Assembly (NCBI GenBank): GCA_963814955.1
Contig: CAWFEX010000008.1
Location: forward strand, 186,001-250,000
Reading direction: 5' to 3'
Source of the DNA: DATCJA01 sp963814955
Lineage (GTDB): Bacteria > Acidobacteriota > Vicinamibacteria > Vicinamibacterales > UBA2999
DNA: 64,000 nt
Below the pieces are notes generated by a model, which had not been told where the DNA came from, ran no database searches, and was given only the letters and a program-made list of their open reading frames with translations. The position numbers and the translations under genes are program-made. The first letter of the stretch is position 1. Each line of letters opens with the position of its first letter. Of the stretch, positions 20,237 to 29,300 are shown piece by piece.

Positions 20237-20264
20237 GGCGGACCCGCGGGTCCGCCTTCGTTGT
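20237..20264 (+). terminator. rho-independent-like terminator after rpmE
   Basis: A perfect 20-base palindrome (GGCGGACCCGCGGGTCCGCC, 20237-20256) follows rpmE, with an A-rich lead and TTCGTTGT after it. The T-run is weak, but the stem is strong and the spot lies between convergent genes. Confidence 0.75.
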
Positions 20265-20275
20265 GTACAGGCCCG

Positions 20276-21232
20276 TCAGCGCTGCGGTTGCGGTGGACTC
20301 GGCTTGGGGGCCGCCGGCGCCGGCTTCGCAGGACCGGTTTCCGCTCCTGGCCCAGGCTTGCCGCTCGTTCCTATCACACGGTTGTCGGTCGTGGCCTTTC
20401 GCACGACGCCGCTGTCTACGGCTTGCCCGCGTTCGTTCAGCGCGACGAAGTACATGTTGTCGCCGTCGATCTCGACGAGCATGAAGCCGTACCCCTCGTC
20501 GTAGCCGACGGCCGTGAGCCCCGTGGGATTGATGTCGCCCTTGCGCAGCTTCGCCGAATTCCCCATGACGAAATACTGCACGCCCTTCTGGGGCTTGATG
20601 CGCTCATAGAAGTGCTCGTGGCCGGTCAGGACGACGTTGACGCCGTGCTTCATGAACAGTGGCTCGAGGTGACCTCGCAGGATCTCGTCCGAGCCGTGCT
20701 GGCCTGATGCGTACGGCGGATGGTGGAAGAACGCGATCTTCCAGTCCGATCCGCTGCCCGCCAGCTCCTTCTCGAACCACTGCAGCTGCTTCGGGTCCAT
20801 GTAGTTGCTGTCGAGCGCGAAAAAGCGGACGCTCGACGTCAGCGACGGCTTGAACGTGTAGTAGCGCTCGCCGTTCATGTTGAACAGCTTGTAGTTTCGC
20901 TGGTTGGGGTCGTCATGGTTCCCGAGCGCGGCGTAGAACTTCACCTTGGCGTCGAGGAGCTCCTTGTACGGCGTCTCGAACTTCCGTTTGTAATCGCCGG
21001 GACTTTCGCTTCCGTACAGGTTGTCGCCGAGCAACAGCACGAACTCGAATGGAAACTTGGCGCGGAAACTATTGAGCTGCCGCCCGACGGCCACTTGGTC
21101 GCTTCCTCCGGTGCCGGTGTCGCCCAAGACTGCAAACTTGATCGTTCCATCCTTGTTCGGCAGCTTCAGTTCCTGCGCGGCCAGCGGCCCCGCAAGGACG
21201 AACAGCACAATGGCGACGATGAGCCGATGCAT
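20276..21232 (-). CDS. secreted metallophosphoesterase
   Basis: A 318-residue protein with a signal peptide (MHRLIVAIVLFVLAGPLAAQ). The calcineurin-like metal-binding motifs are all present in order: 'AVLGDTGTG', 'LLLGDNLYG', 'AALGNHDDP', 'IAFFHHPPYASG' and 'VLTGHEHFYE'. This is the arrangement of purple acid phosphatase-like and related exported phosphoesterases with a dinuclear metal centre. The C-terminal 30 residues are Pro/Ala/Gly-rich and probably disordered. It lies 12 bases after the lipoprotein gene upstream, so the two are likely co-transcribed. The physiological substrate is unknown. Confidence 0.88.
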   Translation of the reverse strand: MHRLIVAIVLFVLAGPLAAQELKLPNKDGTIKFAVLGDTGTGGSDQVAVGRQLNSFRAKFPFEFVLLLGDNLYGSESPGDYKRKFETPYKELLDAKVKFYAALGNHDDPNQRNYKLFNMNGERYYTFKPSLTSSVRFFALDSNYMDPKQLQWFEKELAGSGSDWKIAFFHHPPYASGQHGSDEILRGHLEPLFMKHGVNVVLTGHEHFYERIKPQKGVQYFVMGNSAKLRKGDINPTGLTAVGYDEGYGFMLVEIDGDNMYFVALNERGQAVDSGVVRKATTDNRVIGTSGKPGPGAETGPAKPAPAAPKPSPPQPQR

Positions 21233-21244
21233 GGCACTCCCCCG

Positions 21245-21871
21245 TTAGCGAATCGCGTTATAGATGAAATCGACGATGATGTTCGCGTCGACGTCGCGCA
21301 GCACGAGATGCCGCTTGTTCGCGATACGGTACTCGACGTCCTTCGGCAGTTGCGGCAGGTTTCCCAGGATGTTTGCCGGCATTGTCGTCAGCGGCTCGCT
21401 GTCCGGCCACGTCCCGTTTACTTTGAGCCACACTTCCGCGACCTCGCCGTCTTCCTCCTCCAGCGCCTCCCTGGTCTCCTTGCGTTCAGCCCCTTTCACC
21501 TCGGGGTACATGAGCCGCTTGAACAGCGCGGCGACCGGCGGCGTGAAGATGTCTCCATGTTTCGCGTTCTTGCGGATGTCGCGCAACTGTGCCGCCAGCA
21601 TCTCCTGCCGTGACTTTATCTGGGCCGGCGTCGCGTCTTCCGAGAGTGGGGCCTGCTTCAGCAGCGCGCGCTGGGTCTTGACGAAGCGATCGAGCCGGGC
21701 ATTGAAATCCGCCAGGATCGCCGAATCGGGATTCTCCGGCGAGGCCACGGCCTTCTGCTCGGGCGTAATCGGTTCGGGCACGGTGGCCTCCCGATCGCCC
21801 TTCAGCATTCCGCAGCCGCCGATTCCGGCAACCAGCGTCAATGCCACGACTGTCCGCCAGAGCTGAACCAT
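21245..21871 (-). CDS. hypothetical lipoprotein
   Basis: A 208-residue protein with an N-terminal hydrophobic segment ending in a lipobox-like 'VAGIGGC' (Cys near residue 20), so probably anchored to a membrane as a lipoprotein. The mature part is charged and helical in style, with 'ARLDRFVKTQRALLKQAPL' and an acidic 'REALEEEDGEVAEVWLK', and ends 'HLVLRDVDANIIVDFIYNAI'. I recognise no family with confidence; similar proteins with a 'LP.LP..VEYRI....LVL.D..ANLIVD' ending occur in Acidobacteria. Start at ATG 21871; nine more upstream codons are open. It precedes the metallophosphoesterase in one likely operon. Confidence 0.75.
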   Translation of the reverse strand: MVQLWRTVVALTLVAGIGGCGMLKGDREATVPEPITPEQKAVASPENPDSAILADFNARLDRFVKTQRALLKQAPLSEDATPAQIKSRQEMLAAQLRDIRKNAKHGDIFTPPVAALFKRLMYPEVKGAERKETREALEEEDGEVAEVWLKVNGTWPDSEPLTTMPANILGNLPQLPKDVEYRIANKRHLVLRDVDANIIVDFIYNAIR

Positions 21872-21977
21872 CTGTGTCCTCCGGTCTTCGGGGTCCATAA
21901 TTCGTGCCGTCGAGTGCCGTTATCCGGCGATGAGCCCAACCATTAGGGTGACTAGCTCATGCGGACTGTGCGTTGTG

Positions 21978-22030
21978 GTGCCCGCCTTCAGGCGGACCAG
22001 ACGTTGGTCCGGCTAAAGGCGGACAACGCG
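21978..22030. repeat. GC-rich repeat spacer with nested inverted repeats
   Basis: The 207-base gap upstream of the lipoprotein gene contains CGCC-TTCA-GGCG, a larger GGACCA/TGGTCC inverted repeat around GACGT, and CCGGCTAAAGGCGG, all echoing the hairpin family (loop TTCA or TAAA). No promoter or gene is apparent in this stretch. Confidence 0.5.
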
Positions 22031-22078
22031 CGCAGTTAATAGTCGGAGTGTCCGCTTTTTATGCGGACCCGCCATTGG

Positions 22079-23404
22079 CTAGAACAGCAGCGCCGAATTT
22101 GCTGCACAGGCTCGATCGCGGCGTGGCGCGGCAAGCTTGCGATCGAGCCGCGCCAGCCGGTGGTGGACGGCTTGCGCACGTGAGGCGGTCCTGGCGAATT
22201 GAAGTGACTGACGAGCCAGGTCGCGCGCGAGATCAAGGTTCTGATCCCGATGTTCGTGATGAATCGCCAGAGCCTCGCTCGCCTCATGAATCAGGCGGGC
22301 CTCGCATTCGCGGAGCTCGAGAATGCGTCGCCAGGCGCCGGCCGCTTCATCGTGTTGACGCGCGCGGCGCGCGAGAACCGCGCAGGCGCGCAACGCCTCC
22401 GCGGAGGTGCAGGGGTCGGATTCGGACATGACCGACGCCCGCGCAAAGCACGCGCGGGCCTGATCGAGGAGGCCGGCACGCTGATACAGGCTACCGAGAC
22501 CGTACGCCTCGCGCGGTGTGCGCGCCGCGGCGGCCCCGTCCTCGAGCAACTGCGCGGCCCTCGCCGTCAAGAGCGCCAGCGAAAGCAGATCCAGGCGATT
22601 GTGTTCCAGCACCGCCACGAGCGGCCGGCTGTCGCCGCTGCGGACGTATTGAAAGTAGCGCGACGGAATGCCGTAGCCGGGCACATCGTGCTCACGAAAA
22701 TGTCCAAGGACCGACTGCTCGAGCGCTCCCAGACGGCATTTGACTCGTGCCGATCCGCCATCCAGGTAGTTGCCTTCCACCGCACGCCACAAGCGCCTGG
22801 CCGTATGCAACAGATCGACATGCGGCATATCGGGAAACGGAGCCGTCATGCGGTGAAAGAGAAAGCGCGTTTCAAGCAGCGGCAGGTCGAACGTCTTTCC
22901 GTTGTACGTGACGAGCGTGCCGGCTGCGGCAATGGCATCGGCCACGTCCCCGAGCAGACCGCGTTCGGCCCCGTACGAGGGCAGCAGGAACTGGCGGACC
23001 CTGAACGTCGCGTTGTCGAACCATCCACAGCCCACCAGAAACGCGTACGTTCCGGCGCCGCCCGCAAGACCCGTTGTTTCGAGATCGATGAACAGCAGGC
23101 GCGCCTTCGTGATCGAGGGTTCGAGCAGCGAAAGCACGGGCCAACCGCCGTCCTGTCCCGGCGCACTGTCGGCAACGGCCACGTAACCATGACGATGACC
23201 GGGAGAATAGCTGCGGTCGATGACGAGGTACCGCTGCCCGGACGACCCCCGCCATTCCCCGCCGAGCATGTCAGTTGCATCGTCTATTGCCGGGTCCACG
23301 GACGTTGGATCGCGTCCGTCCGTGGAACCCGGCCCACGTACATGCGCAGCCGACCCGCCATCAGACGTCCCCACGACGCTCCGAAGACGTTCCAGAAGGT
23401 TCAT
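22079..23404 (-). CDS. mrfB: YprB/MrfB-type RNase H-like exonuclease
   Basis: A 441-residue protein whose DEDD nuclease motifs include 'LLFIDLETTGLAGGAGTYAF' (D and E), 'VTYNGKTFDLPLLETRF' and 'LEHNRLDLLSLALL'. The order and spacing match Bacillus YprB, renamed MrfB, the exonuclease partner of the MrfA helicase in mitomycin-lesion repair. The C-terminal 170 residues look like TPR-type helices ('AYGLGSLYQRAGLLDQARACF'). ATG 23404 overlaps the mrfA stop by four bases, so translation is coupled. The DNA-repair role is taken from the Bacillus pair, not from this sequence. Confidence 0.83.
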   Translation of the reverse strand: MNLLERLRSVVGTSDGGSAAHVRGPGSTDGRDPTSVDPAIDDATDMLGGEWRGSSGQRYLVIDRSYSPGHRHGYVAVADSAPGQDGGWPVLSLLEPSITKARLLFIDLETTGLAGGAGTYAFLVGCGWFDNATFRVRQFLLPSYGAERGLLGDVADAIAAAGTLVTYNGKTFDLPLLETRFLFHRMTAPFPDMPHVDLLHTARRLWRAVEGNYLDGGSARVKCRLGALEQSVLGHFREHDVPGYGIPSRYFQYVRSGDSRPLVAVLEHNRLDLLSLALLTARAAQLLEDGAAAARTPREAYGLGSLYQRAGLLDQARACFARASVMSESDPCTSAEALRACAVLARRARQHDEAAGAWRRILELRECEARLIHEASEALAIHHEHRDQNLDLARDLARQSLQFARTASRAQAVHHRLARLDRKLAAPRRDRACAANSALLF

Positions 23405-25935
23405 GCGACGTCCAGTGCTGGCGCAGCGGACTCCATGAGGAGCTGCAGAATCCTCACGGCCACGGTTTTCGCGAGCGGACCCGTATTGCCAATGGGCCCG
23501 ACACAGGTCGGGCAGCCGTGCTCGCATTCGCAGCCGGCGATGAGGTCCCGCGTGCGGGCAAGCAGATCGGCGTGCATTGCGAAGAGCGGCTCGCTGAAGC
23601 CGATGCCTCCCGGATAGTTGTCGTAAATGAACACCAGAGGCTCTTCCGCGATGGTGGCCGGATGTCCGGTGCGAGTGAGACCCGTGTCCCCGGACTCGTC
23701 TCCGCTGCCAATCGAGATTCCGATGTCCTGCCGATCGCACATCAGCAGAAGCTGCGCGACCTGCCTCATCGCAAACGACAGGCCGACGACACCGTCTCGC
23801 CGGTCGTCAACCGCGTACGGCAGCGCTGCCATGACACTGCGCGGGACGGTCAGCCAGTAAGCCGACGTGTGCAGCTCCTGCTCGGGTAAATCGAGCTCAC
23901 CCGAGCCGATGTTCTCGTTGGTGTAGAACTTGATTTTCTTGAAACCCACCACACGCGACGACACATGCACTTCGCCGTGTGACGCTGCTCCACGCTCGTC
24001 GAACTGCTCCAGAGTCCTGACCTTTGTGTAGGTGATCGCGTCGGTGTAGTAATCGCAGTCGATCGAGCGCACGTACGCTTTTCGTCCGTCGAAATCGAGC
24101 CGCTCAACCTGGAACAGCGCGCCTTCGAGAAGGTAGATGGCCTTTTCGTGCAGCGTGGCAGGTCCGCTCGTAAAGCTCGTCTCGCCTATCACGTCGGAGC
24201 CGCGCGTGATATCGACAACCACGAAGTTATCCGAGGAAATCGACCGCAGGCTGACAGCATCCGCCGGGTATGACTCGCTCGTCCACTGCCATCGGCCCTC
24301 GGAACCGGAGACCTGCAGATCTCCGGCTGCCGGCGGGCTGTCAGTTACCGGTGGGCCGTCAACACGATGCACCAGGCCACTTTCCGCCAGCACACCCAGG
24401 ACTTCCTGGACGTCGTGGCGTCCGTACTGCTCCGAAGTGGTGAAAGGCATCTCGAAAGCCGCGCACTTCACATGTTCGACGAGGATGTGCAGATTGTCGG
24501 GATTGATCAGCGCGTGTTCCGGCGACGCGTCGAAGAAATACGACGGGTGGCGCACGACGAACTGATCGATAGGCGCGCTGTTGGCTACGAGCACCGCCGC
24601 TGAGCGGCCGCTCCTGCGGCCCGCGCGTCCCGCTCGCTGCCACGTTGCGGCAATCGTTCCCGGATACCCAGCCATCACGCACACATCGAGCGCGCCGATG
24701 TCGATGCCGAGTTCCAGCGCATTTGTCGAAACAATGGCCTGCACCGATCCGTCCCTCAGCTCCTTTTCAATCTGGCGGCGTCGCTGCGGAAGGTACCCTC
24801 CCCGGTAGCCCCGGATTCGTTCGCGGGTGCCCACCGGACCATCGAAATCGTCCTTGAGATACGTCGTGAGGATCTCGGTCGCAAGCCGGCTCTGCGCGAA
24901 GACAATCAGCTGCATCCCACGCCTGAGAAACTCGCCGGCGATTCGCCGCGTCTCTGCCAGACACGAGCGCCGAATCCCGAGCTGCCGATTCACGACGGGA
25001 GGGTTCACGAAGAGGAACACCTTTTCGCCGCGAGGCGCACCGTGCTCCGAGACCAGCTCGAATGGCTGCTCCACGAGACCTTCCGCAAGCTGGCACGGGT
25101 TTGCGATGGTGGCTGAGGAGCAGATGAACGTGGGATTGGAACCATAGTGGCGGCAAATCCGCCGCAGGCGCCGCAAGACATTCGTCAGATGGCTGCCGAA
25201 CACCCCCCGATAGGTGTGCAGCTCGTCGACGACCACGAAGCGGAGGTTTTCAAACAGCTTGGCCCAGCGGGGATGATGCGGCAGCACACCGGAATGGAGC
25301 ATGTCCGGGTTGCTGAGCACGACGTGCGCGCGGGTACGAATGGCTTTGCGGGCGTCCTGGGGCGTATCTCCGTCGTAAGTAAACACGCCGACTTCGCCGC
25401 CGGGGCCTGAGGCAATCAGCTCGGCGAGTCCATGGAGCTCCGCCAGCTGATCCTGGGCAAGTGCCTTTGTGGGAAAGAGATAGAGCGCCCGAGCCGAGGG
25501 GTCCCGCAGAATCGTGTTCAGGACAGGGGCGTTGTAACAGAGGGTTTTTCCGGATGCCGTCGGCGTCGTAATGACCACGTTCCGGTGCGCAAGGGCATGC
25601 TCGATCGCCGTGGCCTGATGGGAATACAGCTGAACGATGCCCCGTGCCCGCAGCACTTCACGGAGTGGTTCGATGACGCCGTCGGGGAACGCGGCGTAGC
25701 GAGCAGAAACCGCCGGGGCCACGCGAACGGCGGTGATCCAGCCGTCAGGGTCGTCTCGATTTGCCTGCGATCCGCCAGTCAGGCGTGCGAGGACCGTCTG
25801 CAGCGCGCCTTCGCGTGCGGGGTCGGTATGCCGAACCGCTTCTCGATGGAAGTCGAGGCGCCCTGACCCTCCGACAAGCTCAGGGTCATTCCGAGCGTCG
25901 TCCAGGGGCGAGCGCCCATCGAAGGGCGGCAGCAT
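23401..25935 (-). CDS. mrfA: YprA/MrfA-type DEAD/DEAH helicase with DUF1998 domain
   Basis: An 844-residue helicase with Walker A 'TPTASGKT', box II 'VVVDELHTY', 'ICSSATIANP', and motif VI 'WQRAGRAGR'. The C-terminal DUF1998 region ends in a four-cysteine cluster 'GCECEHGCPTCVGPIGN', the proposed metal site of MrfA. In Bacillus subtilis the MrfAB pair repairs mitomycin C lesions independently of UvrA. The first ~35 residues come from a dispersed intergenic repeat (25,865-25,887: GACCCT...AGGGTC), so the true start is probably further in. Confidence 0.87.
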   Translation of the reverse strand: MLPPFDGRSPLDDARNDPELVGGSGRLDFHREAVRHTDPAREGALQTVLARLTGGSQANRDDPDGWITAVRVAPAVSARYAAFPDGVIEPLREVLRARGIVQLYSHQATAIEHALAHRNVVITTPTASGKTLCYNAPVLNTILRDPSARALYLFPTKALAQDQLAELHGLAELIASGPGGEVGVFTYDGDTPQDARKAIRTRAHVVLSNPDMLHSGVLPHHPRWAKLFENLRFVVVDELHTYRGVFGSHLTNVLRRLRRICRHYGSNPTFICSSATIANPCQLAEGLVEQPFELVSEHGAPRGEKVFLFVNPPVVNRQLGIRRSCLAETRRIAGEFLRRGMQLIVFAQSRLATEILTTYLKDDFDGPVGTRERIRGYRGGYLPQRRRQIEKELRDGSVQAIVSTNALELGIDIGALDVCVMAGYPGTIAATWQRAGRAGRRSGRSAAVLVANSAPIDQFVVRHPSYFFDASPEHALINPDNLHILVEHVKCAAFEMPFTTSEQYGRHDVQEVLGVLAESGLVHRVDGPPVTDSPPAAGDLQVSGSEGRWQWTSESYPADAVSLRSISSDNFVVVDITRGSDVIGETSFTSGPATLHEKAIYLLEGALFQVERLDFDGRKAYVRSIDCDYYTDAITYTKVRTLEQFDERGAASHGEVHVSSRVVGFKKIKFYTNENIGSGELDLPEQELHTSAYWLTVPRSVMAALPYAVDDRRDGVVGLSFAMRQVAQLLLMCDRQDIGISIGSGDESGDTGLTRTGHPATIAEEPLVFIYDNYPGGIGFSEPLFAMHADLLARTRDLIAGCECEHGCPTCVGPIGNTGPLAKTVAVRILQLLMESAAPALDVA
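25865..25887. repeat. short dispersed inverted repeat at the 5' end of mrfA
   Basis: GACCCT and AGGGTC flank CCGACAAGCTC. This is the well-known dispersed element of the form 'CCCTGAGCTTGTCGAAGGG', here within the annotated N-terminus of mrfA, which argues against the first start codon. Confidence 0.5.
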
Positions 25936-25996
25936 GGCCCACGATGATAAACGTAAAAAAGGCGAAGGTCCAGTCGGCCTGGTGCCTTTTCCCAGC

Positions 25997-27166
25997 TCAA
26001 TGCGGCTTCAGCACCACCTTGACGCAGCCGTCCCGCTTGTCTCTGAACGTCCGGTACATCGTCGGCGCGTTTTCCAGCGGTTCGCGGTGCGTAATGACAA
26101 ACGAGGGATCGATGTCGCCGCTCTCGATGTGACGAAGCAGGCGTCCCAGATACCTGTGAACGTGAGTCTGACCCATCTTCAGCGTGAGTCCTTTGCTGAA
26201 TGCGGCACCCATCGGAACCTTGTCGATGAATCCGCCGTACACGCCCGGTATCGAGACGGTCCCGCCTTTCCGGCAGCAGTGAATGGCCTGGCGCACCGCC
26301 GCGGCGCGATCCGTTGCCAGGTAGACCGATGTTTTCGCCTTGTCGAACCAGTGATCGATGTGCGCACCGTGGGCTTCCATTCCCACCGCATCGATGCACG
26401 CGTCCGGCCCAAGCCCTCCGGTCATCGTCTGCAGCCGGTCGAAGAGATCGTCGTCCAGCGAATCCAACGTATCGGCGCCCGCCTCGGCGGCCATATGCAG
26501 CCGCTCGGGGACCGTGTCGATGGCAATCACCCGCGAGGCGCCCAGGAGGAATGCGCTGCGGATGGCAAACTGCCCCACCGGCCCGCAGCCCCAGACCGCA
26601 ATCGTGTCGCCACGGCGGATGTTGCAGTTCTCCGCGGCCATGTATCCGGTGGGAAAGATGTCGGTCAGGAACAGGACCTGTTCATCGCGCAGATGCTGCG
26701 GGACCTTGAACGGACCAACATCCGCGTAAGGAACTCGGACGAACTCGGCTTGCCCGCCGGCGTAGCCGCCCATCATGTGCGAGTAGCCGAACAGCGCACT
26801 GGCAGGATAACCGTACAGCGTTTCGGTGACCGAACCATTCGGATTGGAATTGTCGCAGCACGCCCACAGCTCATTCCGGCAGAAGTAACACTGGCCGCAC
26901 GATATTGGAAACGGAACGATTACTCGATCGCCTTTCCGCAGGTTGCTCACCGACCGGCCAACGTCCACCACCTCGCCCATGAATTCGTGGCCGAGGATGT
27001 CGCCAGGCTTCATCGTAGGAATGAACCCGTCCAACAGGTGCAGGTCCGAACCGCAAATGGCCGTCGATGTGACGCGGACGATCGCATCGCGCGGGTTGAG
27101 AATCGACGGCTCGGCCACATCTTCCACGGTGATCCGGTCGGTACCCTGCCAGCACACGGCTTTCAT
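25997..27166 (-). CDS. zinc-dependent alcohol dehydrogenase
   Basis: A 389-residue medium-chain dehydrogenase. 'AICGSDLHLLDGF' gives the catalytic-zinc cysteine, 'ILGHEFMGEVVDVG' the zinc His and Glu, 'SCGQCYFCRNELWACC' the structural-zinc cysteines, and 'AVWGCGPVGQFAI' the NAD-binding loop. The length and the 'TDIFPTGYMAAE' segment resemble glutathione-independent formaldehyde dehydrogenase and related threonine-dehydrogenase-like enzymes. It begins at ATG 27166, which overlaps the SRPBCC gene stop (ATGA). Substrate is not determined. Confidence 0.88.
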   Translation of the reverse strand: MKAVCWQGTDRITVEDVAEPSILNPRDAIVRVTSTAICGSDLHLLDGFIPTMKPGDILGHEFMGEVVDVGRSVSNLRKGDRVIVPFPISCGQCYFCRNELWACCDNSNPNGSVTETLYGYPASALFGYSHMMGGYAGGQAEFVRVPYADVGPFKVPQHLRDEQVLFLTDIFPTGYMAAENCNIRRGDTIAVWGCGPVGQFAIRSAFLLGASRVIAIDTVPERLHMAAEAGADTLDSLDDDLFDRLQTMTGGLGPDACIDAVGMEAHGAHIDHWFDKAKTSVYLATDRAAAVRQAIHCCRKGGTVSIPGVYGGFIDKVPMGAAFSKGLTLKMGQTHVHRYLGRLLRHIESGDIDPSFVITHREPLENAPTMYRTFRDKRDGCVKVVLKPH

Positions 27167-27800
27167 TGTCGCCCTCCGACCGGCTGTCCCTCGATGGTTG
27201 GAATTTCTCCGGTCTCAATCAATTGCTTGAAACGCCGCAGGTCGTCGCGTATCTGACTGCTGGGCTCCCGGCCAAAGAGCCACGCGAACGCAGCGCCAAT
27301 CTTTCCGGCAGGCGGCTTGTATTGCAGATTGACCCGCACCTCGCATCCACGCGGCGTCTCCCGGAAGTTGACCGAACCCGCCGTTGAGACGGTGGAACCT
27401 TCGAGCGACTGCCACGCAATGAGTCTGCCGTCGATCTCGTTGATGATTCGCGCGTCCCATTCGACATCGAGCCCGGCCGGCCCCCGTGCGACCCAGTGGG
27501 AAATTCCGGCTTCCCTCTGTGACACGGAATGCAGATGCTTCATGAACGTCGGAAAATTCTCGAAGTTCCGCCAGAAGCGGAAGACTTCCGCCAGAGGCCT
27601 GTTGACTGTGGTGGCCTGCTCGACGTGAATACCCGAGGCGCCCCCAAGCTGCTGCCGGGTATCAGAGTCGCGATCCGCTATGGCCGCCGTTCCCCGGCGG
27701 CCCGCCCGGTATGCCGGACGCCTCGATACGCGTATGCCGCCACAGCCCCGGCCGCCACCATCGGCAGCCACGTCGCCCACTTCACTGTTCCTGCCGTCAT
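27163..27800 (-). CDS. membrane-anchored SRPBCC (polyketide-cyclase-like) protein, frameshifted
   Basis: The start is ATG 27800, after GGAGGG, and reads MTAGTVKWATWLPMVAAGAV, a hydrophobic N-terminus. That frame stops near 27,680. The next frame carries the lipid-binding START-like domain: 'GIHVEQATTVNRPLAEVFRF', 'WRNFENFPTFMKHLHSV', and 'REPSSQIRDDLRRFKQLIET'. The two parts fit a known architecture of one or two N-terminal helices plus a COQ10/SRPBCC domain. The break, near 27,690, equals one missing base. It overlaps the dehydrogenase start, so the pair is an operon. The ligand is unknown. Confidence 0.72.
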
Positions 27801-27875
27801 GATGTCCCTCCATCTTTTGGCTTCCAAGGTCGACCTTATGTAAGACCCCTTGGCCCTCATGTAACCTAGGCGCGC

Positions 27876-29235
27876 ATGCAAACAGCCGCGCACACGGCGC
27901 CAACTCAACTTGAGCGCCGTCTAGGATTCTGGAGCGTCGTTGCGATCACCATCGGCGTGACTATCGGGTCTGGCATTTTCCGCACACCGGCCGCCATCGC
28001 GACGCGGGTGACCGGACCCGCTCCTGATGCTTGCAGTGTGGGTGCTGGGGGGATTAATTGCGTTATGCGGCGCGCTTTCATTTGCGGAGCTGGCGGCCGC
28101 GCTCCCCTATACGGGTGGGCTGTACGTGTACCTGCGCGAAAGCTGGGGTCGCCTTGTCGCCTTCCTGTTCGGCTGGTCGCAGCTCGTCCTCATTCGCGCC
28201 TCGGCGACAGGAGCAATCAGCACTGTATTCAGCGAATATCTGCTCCGCTCGCTGGGCTACGACCCGGCGGCGCATGGAAACGTGACGGATTCCCTCGCTG
28301 CCGCGGCCATCATCGGCACGGCTGCCGCGAACATCCGTGGCATCCGCCTCGGCGCAGCGATTGTCGGCGTTTCCACCACGATGAAGTTCGGGGCACTGGC
28401 GCTCATGGTGCTCATGTCACTGGCACTCGGAGGGGGCGCCGGCGGATCGGTGACCCACTTCATCGAGAACGGCAGTGAGGTAGACGCGGGCCTTTTTGGC
28501 CTTGCACTCATATCGGTGCTGTGGGCGTACGACGGATTCGCGGATGCATCCTACGTTTCTGGCGAAGTCGTCGATACGCGGCGCGCCTTGCCACGAGCAA
28601 TCATCGCGGCGACCATCGCCATCGTTGCCATCTATGTCGCGACGAACACGGCCTATCTGTACGTCAATCCGATCGAACGGCTGGCTCAGTCGCCACTGAT
28701 TGCCGCCGACACGATGGCAACGATTTTCGGATCTCTCGGCGTGGCCACAGTGTCCGTGGTCGTCACGATCTCGACGTTCGGCGCGCTGATGTCCACCATG
28801 CTGACGGCCCCTCGAACCTTCTTCGCCATGGCCGACGATCGCTTGTTATTCCGCCGGTTAGCCAGCGTTCATCCACGGTTCGGCACGCCGCACATGGCAA
28901 TTTCGCTCGCGGCCGCCCTCGGCGTGGCATTCGTGTTCGCACGCACGTTCGAGCAGCTGACAGATGTCTTCGTGTTGTCGATCTGGCCCTTCTACGCGCT
29001 CGCTGTGGGCGGTCTCTACCAGCTCCGCCGCACGAAGCCGGAGCTGCCGCGTCCTTACCGCGTACCTGGTTATCCGGTAGTGCCGGGCGTGTTTGTGGCG
29101 GCGGGACTCTACCTGGTCGGGAATGCGCTCGTCGCGGACCCGCTGTTGACGATTGTGCCTTTCGTCATCATCCTGGCGGGCGTGCCGGTCTATTACCTTG
29201 CCTTCAGGAACAGTCTTTCCTCAGGGCCGACCTGA
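27876..29235 (+). CDS. APC-family amino acid permease, frameshifted
   Basis: The first frame reads 'LERRLGFWSVVAITIGVTIG' then 'SGIFRTPAAIATRVTGP', the first helix with the GSGIF substrate motif. Near 28,020 (GGACCCGCTCC) one extra base moves the protein to a second frame, from 'LLMLAVWVLGGLIALCGAL' to 'FVIILAGVPVYYLAF'. About 12 hydrophobic segments are seen in all, as in amino acid/polyamine/organocation permeases of the AAT/LAT type. Substrate is unknown. The stop at 29235 lies in a hairpin repeat, which supplies the terminal residues GPT. Confidence 0.8.
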
Positions 29236-29249
29236 AGGTCGGCCCCTAC
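29224..29249. repeat. intergenic hairpin repeat at the permease 3' end
   Basis: Arms GGGCCGACC (29224-29232) and GGTCGGCCC (29237-29245) around TGAA, then CTAC. It is the same stem as at 9328 and 15297, and it overlaps the permease stop codon. It lies between convergent genes. Confidence 0.75.
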
Positions 29250-29300
29250 ATGCGATTGCACGCTACATTGGATTGCACGCGCGTTCTTTGTACGGCCGCG

